Shown piece after piece: positions 22,301-35,100 of a DNA stretch of 64,000 nt. The stretch's first letter is position 1, and the number at the start of each line of letters is the position of its first letter. The position numbers and the translations under genes were made by a program. The stretch lies in NCBI GenBank assembly GCA_947579665.1, contig OX388350.1:88803152-88867151 (forward strand), in the 5' to 3' direction. The notes beneath the pieces are model-generated. The model worked only from the letters and a program-made list of their open reading frames with translations, did no database searches and had not been told where the DNA came from. Origin of the DNA: Sympetrum striolatum (taxonomy: Eukaryota; Arthropoda; Insecta; Odonata; Libellulidae).

Positions 22301-25300
22301 TGGAGGATAGATTAACCTAATTTAGCTATGGCTGTATATATCAAAGGAGATTACGGTTTAAATGAATTCATAACGCACCAAAGACAACTATAAAAAGGTA
22401 AGCTGAAAATAAGAACTAAAGCGCAATTGGGGGAATAAAAATGTTTGGTCGCAGTAAAGTGTTTTCGGAAGAAATTAAGGCGGAATTGGAGCAACGCGTC
22501 CTGAAATATGTAGAGATGATGTTTGGTTTAATCTCATCCGATGTTAGGAATCTCGCGTTTGACGTTGCAGAAAGTAACGGAATAGCTCGTAACTTTTACG
22601 TTGAATGAGGCATTGCAGGCAAAAGGTGCTTTGATGAAGAGATTGTCCCAAATTGTCATAAAGACCGCTTCATACATGGCTCTGGCCAAAATATTCAAGA
22701 AGCAAAAGGTCTATAAACACAGTAAAATATTCTAATTACATTGATCTGAACTGTAATGGATTCAATTGAGAAGGGTAAATATGTGGTCCAATTTAGGAAA
22801 CCACTGATACAAATTAGGAGACCAGTTTCCTAATTGGTACCATTTGCAGGTATCTGTACATTCAGAAATATTTTAACGGTATGATTATGAACATTATACT
22901 ATATGAGATTGTAAGTATTACTTCACATTAAACAAAATGAACTAACTATTTGAGCTATATATAATAAAATGTAAAAAGTGATACGATATAGGGAACTCTC
23001 CCCTATACATATATTTATATGACATCGAAATATCGTGAAAGTAGAAAACTTTGCTCAACTTTTTGTGATATCGCGGCAACAAAAACGCATCGCAGAGGAT
23101 CAATCGAACGGATTATTTCGATTGATATGATTGGTTCCCACTGAAACAGGAGTGCTTTTCTCTTACAGTCTGCCTTCCTCTCTCTCCAGGGGCAACCCGC
23201 CCAAAACCAACTACCGGGAGAAGGAGAAGCAGGTGCTGGACCAGATTCTTGGGCCAGGCAGATACGACGCCCGCATTAGGCCCTCTGGAGTCAATGGAAC
23301 CGGTGAGGCTCGCCTTCCAACGTGCCACTCATTTAAGAGTTTATTAAATACGCGATTACGATCAAAAGTATTTAGCGTCGTTAGTAGCGCTTGGATCTTA
23401 AAGATTTTTGAATCGTAAAATTATTAATCGCTGATTTCATAGGCTCTATGAAAAAGTGCCACGGTGACTCTCGATCATTCCTTAATTATGACTATCGCTG
23501 AAAATATGCGATCGTGCTACGCTTATTAATGAAATTATTCATTTGGGTATATACTTGCGGAACAGTGAATTTATTTCCAAAAATATTTGTTCAGATAATG
23601 CTATTAACGGTTGGTTATTGAAAGAGCATATATTATATTTGGGCATAACTCCATTACTCATTCATAATTGAAAATTTAGTCACATTCAAACAAATTAACG
23701 AACATCCCATTTCAAACTGTCTTTCGTGAAAGTTGCTTGATTTACAATGTAACATAATAACCGAGGAGGTGGTGTAAATGAATAACAATATCCTTATGTT
23801 TTACATTCATGGATTCCTTAAACTCGAATGTAGCTCCTCACCTACAAATGAATGAATGTTTCTAGCAATGGCAGTAAAACTACAGATCATCTGTGTGTGT
23901 GCATATATACCATATCTATCTATTATATATAATAGATACTCTGTGTGTATACACACACACAGATCATCGCATATATATGGATTTAATAATCGTCTGCTCA
24001 AGATACCATAAAACATTGAATTAAATAGATAAGTGCATTCTATGGTTTGGAATTAATAACATTAGTAAATTAATACACAGGATGGACATAAAATATGAAC
24101 TATTGATTGCCTAATATTGAGATAGTTTTTCGAAACTCTTTCAAAATTAGCAGACAGACGAAACTTAGGATTCTGGTAGTTGTTGAGATCGCGTGTTAGA
24201 AGCCTTTCTTCCAAAGATAATTTAATATTCTTTCTTGGGATTGTTAATATAAGGAAACCAAGCGTTTCTTTGAACTTAAAAGAAATGAAGAGATTTTGAA
24301 GGGCTGAACTTCTCCAAAAAGAGCATGACATGAAAGAGGCCTTACCTTTTCAATCGCATCTTCATATTCTATAAATAATTGGTATCCTAAAATAAATGGA
24401 TGCATATTATAGAAAAAAAAAAACAAAAATAAATCCGGCATTCTAACGTACACGAAAGTCCGTCGGCACATTGTTTTCCAAAATGTTGAACGGGTGGAAA
24501 TTTCCGACGGCAAAAACGGTTCATCAAATTTTAACTAAAAAAACAAAATTAAGCAAATAAGCGTTATTTTTCTTAACTGATAGATATTAATGAAATTGGA
24601 TATTATTCAGCGGTCAACAAAGTAAGGCAAATTATAAAAGTAAAAGAAATGATGTTGGAAAGACTCTAAGAAGACGAGAATTTTCTCCTTTGTAACATAG
24701 ATTAATAAAAAACAAGCAAAAACGATAATCGGCATTATGTAGTCGTAGCACTTTTGAATTCTCGGAACAAGTTTAAGAATTCATGCTGAGAAGAAGATGA
24801 ACATCATTTTCTCTACATAAAATTTCCAAAACTTTTTTCTAGGAAATGTAAACATAATTCAATCTTAAAAAGGCACACCTTTAAGCCCCAAATCCGTGCC
24901 ATCTTAGGAGGAATCAAAATTACTATAGACTAACAGTACGCGCAGAAGGAAATCCGATAGAAAATAACGCTTTAAAGAATACTTTCGCAAAACAAGGAAA
25001 CACAAAGAGGTATCTAATGTTGACGATGGAATTCTGAATCTAGTATTAATAAGCTAATCTGATGAAAAATAATGGAAAACACAGCGTTTAGTTTCCAGCA
25101 GATTAAGTGAAAATAAGCAAACGGAATGTGGATCGAGCGCTAATTCAGCCAAAAGTAAAATTGAAGGATGAAAATAAATTGAAGGAAGAGATGAACTTAA
25201 AAGGTAATTGCCGGATGAGTTGTAGTTGCAGTTTGAGTTGAAATGGGAGCTGGAGCTGGAATATAAGGAAGAGTTTTGTTTAATGAGTTGAAATTGTCGG

Positions 25301-28300
25301 ATGAGTTGTACTTGCAGTTGACATCGAAGGAAGAGTTGAGGGAAATCGGGAATTAGATGAAATGAGAGGAAGAGTCGAGGAAAGAGTCGAGGGAAGAGTC
25401 GAGGGAAGATTCGAGAGAAGAGTCGAGGGAAGAGTCGAGGGATGAGTCGAGGGATGAGTCAAGGGAAGAGATGAGGGAAGAGTCGATGGAAGAGTCGAGG
25501 GAAGAGCCGAGGGAAGAGTCGGAGGAAGAGTAGAGGGAAGAGTCGAGGAAAGAGTTGAGGGATGAGTCAAGGGAAGAGATGAGGGTAGAGTTGATATTAT
25601 GAGGTTCTGAAATTTTAGCTCCAATCGCATTTGCCAAAGAGTCATACATATAATTGTCGGCACATAAAATTCAAAATTTAATACAAAACATTAATTTCAT
25701 ATTTTATTTCTGATTTCTAGAATACGCGCGTAATAATTGATTGCGACCCGTTTGTTTGCTTTTGTTTTACCGCAGCAACCCTGCGGTTGCTTGCTACAAA
25801 GCTTCCTTATCAATCAAATTTTTCTACATTGTAAATATTATCCCCATTAACCATTAATTTTCTAACATCAATAGGTGATATGTTATATTTTGAGTGCTGT
25901 CAACTGCGTAATTTTGTCAAATCCGAAAGTATACAATGGAAATTTCATGTATCTTCGAATGCGAGATAATGCCATATTACTAAAGGGGTGTAAATTGTCT
26001 GAATGCATTTAATATCACTGCGTCAAATATTGGAGGACACTGTGAAGGAGCCATTTTACGTAGATTACGAGAAAGAAAGGGCATCCAGATATGGAATCTG
26101 ATTACCGAATATCAAACATCCGGATGATCCTGAATTTTACGAGGTTTTTAATTTATGACCGAGTTTAACCGCATTTCTTTTATAAAATGGGACAGTGAAG
26201 CAAATCATGAGAAACTGGTTGTTAATATAAGTATCTGAGTCTATATCTGAGACTCATGAAACGAAGGTATGGTCGTTTGAACGTTGAGATTTTTTAGAAA
26301 AGGCTCTGTTGATTTTTATTCTTCACGTATATGCTGATACACTCGTCGTTCGCAGTGACTTGTAGAGTAATTAATTCAACTAGCTTCACATTTATCATAC
26401 TCTGGAAATGCATTCGTTAAAATATATTGCTGTACTCTCACAATTCGTAATTCGATTGTATCAATTCGCACTTGATAATTACAACTTTTTCGGTAGAATA
26501 AATGCATATTTACCTCTTTATAAAGCTCCAGTAGATAATTATTTCAAAACTTAGGCTTTAATTGCTCACATATCACTTCCATGACCGATTCAGTCCACAA
26601 GTATCAGCTCACTAGCTATGGAACAGCACGCATTACACCGCTTTACAGCACTTAATGCTGAAGTTATTTAATGCAAATCATCGCTGTCACTTGCAATTTT
26701 TCGGATAATTTTATCGAAATTATTGCTGATAATATAGTTCCACCATTATGTCATACATTTATACGTATTGTATACTATCAATTTTTTTTCAGTTTCACAA
26801 ATGTTTAATTTTAAGTATTACATCATCTTTTGTTTATGTTCTGATGTTTTCAATACCATAATAATTCACTACTCAATGATTGGTTAATTTTCTACAAGGC
26901 AGAGTGTGCGTGTGTATGTGTGTGTGTATATGCACACACACTCACATTTAAACACACACACATACGTAAATGAGCACACACAGGAGTTACATGTATTGGA
27001 CAATAAAATTGGCAGTTTTCATTACTATAATAGATGTTAACTGGTTATTGGTAGCCTAAATGAATGCGAAAAATTAGATAACTGTTTACGAGAGGTAATA
27101 TATATAATTGTAAACCGACTTTCCTCAATGGAACTCCATCATTGTAATCCCTTTGTATGTTATTCACGAAGGAGGCCGTTTTTAAGCGATTTCCTCTAAT
27201 GGTAGCGAACAGACCAAAAGATAGTTCCTAAAGAGGTATTTTAAGACATAAATTCAGATTAGTAAAATAGTAAGAATCACTTACAGATATTAGCCGAAGA
27301 ATGGTTTCTTTCATATGGAAATATATTGCACAGTCTTTAGTTAACTTATGAACTAAAAAAGATAGATAAATGCCCTAACGAAATAAAATAGTGGAAAATA
27401 ATTTAAGAATACACGAATATTTCGCGATTTTGATGTAATCGTATCATTTTCAATCCACACCATGGCTCATATCAAATTGTGATTTTTCAAGGAAAAAAAT
27501 TTAGGCATCGAATCGAGGGATCCGAGAGTGCCACAGTATAGTTCAATTCTTAAATCAATGCAGATATACACGTGACGTCATTTGGGACACCTGCGCCTCG
27601 GTGAGCGGTACGAGAACTATTTCCGACGATTCTGAAATAATTTCGCCAATTTCTCAATCTTTGAGAAATCTCTTGAAAAAAAAATGAAAATGTTTGACGA
27701 CGTAATGTTCACGTAAATATTTGATGAAATGTACTCATTCACTCCAAGAATGGAGCTCTAATAAGAAGTGAATGGAATTGAATAATAGATGCCTAGATTC
27801 AGTGACAGAGCGAAAGGTTTTCATTGGAGGGATGACGACCAGTTGGACGTCAACAAAAGACGACAAAGAAAACAGAAATGCGAAGTCACGAGGAATTGCG
27901 TTAATGATATTACACCAGGATAAGAATCTCTTATCCCAAAAACGTCATTGTTTCTCATTTTAGTTATGCTAAAGATTACTCAAAGGATAGATTAGAATGT
28001 ATGGGAGTTATTTGTATAAAAGAGTGTATATATCTTATATTTGCTTTGCTATTTAATTAAATTATGGGAATTTATATTGTTAATATCGCTCAGTAAATAC
28101 GATAACAAGGATAGAACCTCTCAAAACCCATCCGTTCTCTCTTTTTTCTTTCCATTTCTATCTTTCTCTTTCTGTCTTTCTCTCTCACTCTTTCTCTTCC
28201 TCTCTCTTCTTCTTCCTCTCTTTCTTCCTCTGCAATCCTTTCCAACGACCCTCTTATAGATGGCCCTGCTATCGTCAACGTTAACCTCTTTGTACGAAGC

Positions 28301-31300
28301 ATAGCAACTATTAGTGACATCAAGATGGTAAGTTAGAACATTTCAAATACAATTCCTATTTTTGGAACGGGCATCTAATATTCTTATTTTACGCCATTTA
28401 CTATAATTTTAAGTTTTTAGAAAGTTTTTATTTTATATTGATCCCTTCTTATATTTCCTAACTATTTGACCGCCGTGGTGATGGAAAAATGCACGGCCGT
28501 ATACACACGTATACGTACTTACACACTGTAAATGGATATATACACAAATAAAATCTCCATTTCCGTACTATGTATGTATATATGTATATACATACACACA
28601 TATTATATATATATATATATATATATATAAAGTATATGTACACATAGCACTTCATACATAAATAGGAACAACACGTCAAACTTACATGTAGGTAACTCCT
28701 TCGTAAGTAATAGTAGCTATATTTAAACGGAATGTATACCTCCTATTATGCTTTAGAAAAAAAAACGAGTTAGCCTTACATTATCATTAACAAACTCCTG
28801 TACAAGTTTGATGAAAAACATTCAAATAAAGCCCCATTTGACCAAGTCTTGTTTCCACTCTTAAGAGAGTTCCCTTTTTCTTCTTCACATTTCTTCACGT
28901 AGAAGTTTTGTTCCCACAATCCCTTTTAGCGCCACTGTGAATGCGTTACCCGCTAATAATATGACGAGGAGAACTAGGAATGCCATCGCCTTTCTGCCTT
29001 CTTCATGCACGACCGGCGCAACTGTAGCTAGCTATCCCTCCATCACAGCCACCTTCTTGCCATTCAAGTTAGTCTATTTATAGTTGACGCAATCCTTTTG
29101 ATCGCAAACATTTTTATTTTGCATAGAACCAAATCGTAGTGGTTACTGCATAAATTGAAGCATGATTTTTTAATTCGATTAAGAATCTTTTTTGAAAAAT
29201 CTCAAAATCATCTTCGACAAATGAGATTGGTGAATAAACTGCGAAAAGGTAAGTGAGACGTCGTCTGGCGTCGTTAATTTAAGGATGAGACGCCTCTTTT
29301 TTGGATTTCCTTCGTGAAAATGAAAGTTTTCATCAGAGTAAATAAACCACCTTCCCGTGGAATCTTCATTCGGTTGTTCTATTTCTTCTTCGAATAATAA
29401 ATATAATTTAATCTGATTTTGTTGCATTAGGCGAGTACAAATCATCTAAAAAAAATGATCCAAAACATAGCAGTTGAACTGAGCTGTCGACGAAGGTGGC
29501 ACTCGGATACCTTTGTTCACTTTAATTCTACTTGGATTTCTTGTAGCATCGACGTCAGTATTCGGAGAATTTACAATTGTGAGCTAAATATCCTATTTAG
29601 TTACCACGCCCATCGAAACCCTAATCCTAAGAAATATTTTTCTTACAAAGCCTTTGCTTTTTGACGCTCTTATGAATTGTGCATTCCTACGCTAACTCCG
29701 AGTGAATTCGTACAGGGAGAGACTACTTTTTAAGTCTTTGAGCAGAATCGGCGGTCAGTTTTGAGAGCCCTTCACTTGTGTAATTGGAAGGAGTGATTTA
29801 GGGTTCTTGGAACTGACTCAGCTGACAACGACATAATTCAACAACGATTTCCAATCTCTGTATTAATAACAGCCATGTTTCTCTCTTACAGCTCCTTGTA
29901 ATCTTTCTGAAAAATATAAATAGGCTATTTTAAATAAATGTAGTTTTCCACAATCTGTAATAGTGTGAATTATATCCTCTAATTTGATGCCAATGAAGAT
30001 AAATTTGAGACTGAAATGTTCATTTGTGTATTTATCGAGAATTTTCATCAAAATTAGGAATTATTCTTCCTCCCTAAACAATATTCAATCTATTTTTATA
30101 CTTAATGGAAAGCGAAACAAGATTGAACACATGGACTTGATACACTTATGAATGAGACATGATATGGATGACTTTTCTAAGTAATGACAATTAAATGAAG
30201 GGTATTGAAATGAAAGTGCCGTGGACGAAGTTAAGAGTGATTTTGGCAAAAATGTGATTTGAAAAAGTGCATGAGAAAGTGAAACTAAGATGGTTTTATT
30301 CACCTCTAATTTCACGCATTCCATTATTTTATTTGTACTCTAATAAATTTGGAAAGGAACTTTTCATTTTTGTAAAATGCGATTTTTCAAAAGCGACTTT
30401 AGAAAAGGTCGACTACTTCGTGCATGAAGCCAGAGTCATTATTCGTCTTTTCTATTTTAAAAAGGAAACTTTTAAATCCATTAGCTCTCTTTAAATACGA
30501 ATGATGAATTCAAAGTTGATAAAATGTACGAATCTGACTGTACTGTCAAAAAGTCATACGCTCAGTAAATACAATGACCGATTATAATTTAATAAATATA
30601 CAACGGTGAGTAATTGGAGAATAATTATTAATTAATTAACGAATTAATAATAACCCAGTGGCTCGGGCTCAATCAACAGCATTTTCGCGCTGGCGACTGG
30701 TTTTGGCATAATTTGATGGCGAAACCTTTTTCTGCCGAAACCGCTCGCAAGTGCTATTCATTTGTTCTTTGCTGTTTATAAAATAAGTGGCTCCATCTCT
30801 TAAACACCGAAATTCACTTTTCATAAGACGTTATCTTTGTGGTATGAATGACAAGCGAGATAGACAAACCTCGAAATACCCGCCTTTTTTATTTTTCCAA
30901 CCGTTTCGCCAAACGCGATTAACCGATGAATTTTCTTTTACACCCCAGATGGCCCCGCAATCGTGCGCGTCAACATATTTGTCCGAAGTATCTCGAAAAT
31001 CGATGACGTCACGATGGTAAGTTTCTGAAACCCTCCCCTATGTAAAATCGGAGGGTCGCGTCGAGCAATTTATAAACATATATATATATATATATCTATA
31101 TATATATTATATAAATTTGTATTTTGTTTCTTCAGAAATCATCAATGTTCTTACACCCTTTAGTTTGATGTATGAGAGCAATGCTGAAACAAAATTAAAG
31201 ACAAATTGTAATCGAAGAAATATTGCGATGAGTAGTAAAGCACTGCTTTTGAATCTCAATGTGATAGAGAGGAAAGCCGGCATCGCCTCCTTCCACTTCC

Positions 31301-32077
31301 TTCTGCTTCTCTTTTTCCTACCCTATGCACCGGAGGGCAGAATCCACTATACATATATATAGATCCGGAGGCTTACTTGTTGATAGACTTTTCGGAAACA
31401 CCGTTCAGGTCCGTTAACATTAATTTTCCTTTTGCTGATCACGGTCTCTACGCCACAGATTCCCTCGAACAAGAATAGATGCTTAATGTGAGAAAATCGA
31501 GATAGAAATTGTGAAAAAAAAACAGTCGTCGAAAAGTAACTATTTAATGTGAATAACGTATTTTGGCTCCGTGAAGAGTAACATCCCTCATTCTTTCGTT
31601 TCTAATTTTAAAATAAAGATATTCTTTGGGTCGTTCGATAACACCAGTAAATAAAATTCAAAGATATGTTGGAATTTGCCGTCATGGATGCCATTCAGAT
31701 ATAAAAATTGAAATCGATTCGTTTTGTCTCTTATATTTAGAGAAGAACATGAGTTACGCTCTCCGTGTCGATTATTTTCGGTGTAAATAATAAATATGAT
31801 GTGAATAAAGTAAAAGGAAAGTTTAGGTTATTTCCGAGACCAAGCGCATGGTCACAAAGGCATTTCAAAACATTTCGAAAGAGCTCTGGAAATAAAATGA
31901 ACGGCGGTCGCCACTCACAACACAGTGGTGGATGAAATTTGGATCCCAGATGTGTGCCCGATACTCTTAATTTAATTACATTCGCTGATTATCGAATGGA
32001 TGAGATGTGTGAGATGCCATCTTCGCATCTCGCAGCCGTCCTTTTCAACTCAAATATTTGCAGCTAAAAGTGCTATC

Positions 32078-32136
<59 letters not shown>

Positions 32137-35100
32137 AGTATTATGTTAGTTCGCCGAATTGCGAGAGTTAAGATCGAATTGGTTAGCGAGTCAAGACACC
32201 GACAAAGAAGTAATAAAGATTTGCAAAAGATATTTCCATTCAAATAGAGAGCGTAGCGCATCTATATTTTATTTTCCTTCCAAGCAAGTTTGAAGGTGGC
32301 GCAAGACATTCTTTTAAGCTCACTTGGACCTATCAACATTATAACGAATTTGAGGTTTTTTATAAGTGAAATGCGAATTAACCTTAACATAGCTTCGCCC
32401 GAGTGCTTTATAATATCAACACAATCCCAGTTACTACGTATATTTTACACAACTCTGTTAATTGTTGACGTCAACTCTTAAGATCTCTACGATAAAATTT
32501 TTTCAATTAGCATATAAATATACGTCCGTAGACTTACCTGAAATGTTATCTATATTAAATATTGATTATAAAGAGACAAAGTCTTTGTTATTATTCAATG
32601 AGATTAAAATTTTAAATGTCTCTATGGGAAACGTGGGATGGGATTGCCGATAGTGGGATGTATCTTATTTGTTTTACTTATAGATTAGATGTCGTAAGAC
32701 GATAATCTTAGTCGCTAGCAATCATTAATTTCTTCGCTTTACTAGTCCTCGAAATCAGCAATCAAACCTCTCAATTGATACAGCAAAGATGATATCCTGG
32801 AGAGTTTTTCTGCTTTTAATGAAAATTTTCAACTTCATCGACAGAAAGTCAGCCACCTAAAAGATATTTTCAGTCTTTATCAGTAGATGAAGGTTGGTCA
32901 TTCTTCAAACATTAGATCCGTAGCATACCAAACCTAGAGAAGCAGAGAAGATGAAGATTTCCATTTAAAACGAATAAATAATAATGTGAGAGAAGACAAA
33001 AGGAGTCCCTGCTGGTCCCCACTTCCCTTTTACCTCTCTGCGGTCCATTTCCTTCTCTTGGGTCGGTTCCATCGAATTCGCGGTAGTTGAGAGGGGATAC
33101 GACGCTTGTGATGGAATGTTGCATGTAAGGATGCTTCTGCTCGTAATTACAACATTAGTTGCTTCGGGGAAAACATATTTGAACCGACAAACGATTGGTC
33201 TCTCGGATCCACAATTTGATAATTCTCGGGCTTTAATCTGATCAATGAATTGGATCCTCACAGGAAAATACCTTTAGAGTTCTTGTCTAAGGAAATAACT
33301 TAAGAATAACCTGAGTAACGGACATTGATAATTCAGTTTGTTTACGTACAATGCGCATGCGCTAGAGGTGTGTGGCCACTGCATCGTGCATAAGATTTAT
33401 CTCTTTTTTATGTTATATTTAAAAATATTTTACATGTTTAGTATTTTCGATAGTTCGGAATCTTTTCCAGATGAATACATATCCCGAGACATGGTAGAAT
33501 TTCCCATTAGTCACTCTTTTTACGGATACTATAAATATATATATAGGCAACTTCATTTATATTATTTCTATAACTATGTTTCAATATGTATATGTGTTTG
33601 CTTGTGTGTATATGTGTGTGAATACACACATGCATATGCACACACACAAGAGTCTTGGACACACGTTATCACATTCGAAACTAACTAATTCAGGTACCTC
33701 AGAATTTCTTCCCTAAAATATCCATTAAGTCTAAATCCCTTCTATTCTTTCTGAAATCTTAGTGCAATCCAATCTCAAAATTGTAGCAATAATATTATCT
33801 CCATTCATACACTCTACGAATTCACTGTCCTCTTTCGCTTCCTATTCAATAACTGATATGTACTAACTTAATTCCTTTTTCTCGAGAGTAGTCTTGTAAT
33901 TCAAAAATAACATTCATCAAAATGTATACGATGGCAATCGCATTTGAGTATTTCAATTCAGAAAAATACGTTACGATGTAAAAAAATGCAATGATGGTTG
34001 TAATTGGATCTAAAATTATTCGCAAAATTCGAGATTCTCTAAATAAATTACTGTAACAATCAATGTGTGCACACATGTTTGTTTATATGTATAACGAATG
34101 GGCATACATGTATTGATGTAGGTAGAGCAGTGCCTAAAGTGATACTTTCCATTTCATTTATGAACAGCTACAATTTTTATTAATTTGTGGTTAAGATTCG
34201 ACGATGCTTTACAAAATTTAAAAACAACTTTGAAGAGCATGTCTTTCAGACAAATACGATGACTGCTAAACTTTCATATTTATAGACCCTTACGACAGGG
34301 AAATAATTATAAAAATGAATTTTACATTGTCGATGACGTGAAATTTGCCTGTCCTAACGACTTTGTAAATGCGTGTTGAAAGTTGAGTCTGGGCTCAAGT
34401 TTTTGCAAAACTCAAGTCACATCTCAATTTACGCAATAAATTCTAGAAACTTCCTTTTTACACGCATTTATAAAGTTCTATTCGACATGAAGGTTACTGC
34501 ATGCCCTTCATTTCATATCGTTTAAAAATTATCATCTTAAAAACGATAAACCTTTAAATAATTCTTGTATTGCTATGTTCTTCCTTCTCCACCCGACGCC
34601 AAAACCACAAAACCTCACCTTAAACAGAGGACAAACCAACCATTGTTAACGTCAACGTTTTTCTCCGCTCGATCAGCAAAATAGACGATTATAAAATGGT
34701 GAGTCAGAGGCTGGAACAAGTGGGCTTTTCGTTTGAGTGTTTCGTTATGCCACCGCCGCGCACCGGAGTGGCGCGCATGGCGTTTTCCTAACTGACAAAC
34801 TCTCTCGTGACACAATTGTACATAGATACATAAGCGTGCTTTGTCTATTATTGTATTATTCCTGATTGTGTGTCTGTGTCTTCTAGTTTTATGTAAAGTA
34901 CGTGATTTGATCGTATTTATTGAGCGCTAACAGTATTGCGGCTGTAAAGTGCGGAGAAAATTCGCAGCTCCTGTATATTTACGGGAATGCTGATACGCAA
35001 TTTCTGATTGGTGGCGCTCTGGTTAATTGTTGTTGTTAACTTGATTAGATGTGCGATTATTCTTAACACCTGCGTTGTGATTGCTCTCTCATAAATGCTT

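Larger units (their letters stand above)
23303..28125. other. Intron 2
   Basis: About 5 kb of AT-rich intron. Seen in it: GT/AC inverted microsatellites (23888-23970 and 26903-26990) and a GA-rich minisatellite (25210-25600). No further coding similarity, and no additional exon-3-like cassette was found. Confidence 0.7.

Noticed and set aside
25280..25663. Long minus-strand frames with LPSTLPST and LDSSLDSS repeats
   Set aside because: Produced by a 12-bp minisatellite that keeps several frames open; no start context, splice site or non-repetitive domain.
28090..28323. Minus-strand frame rich in E and R over 28140-28240
   Set aside because: Translation of the pyrimidine tract and antisense of exon 3a.
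32073..32261. Minus-strand YIYIYI frame
   Set aside because: Reads through a TA microsatellite.
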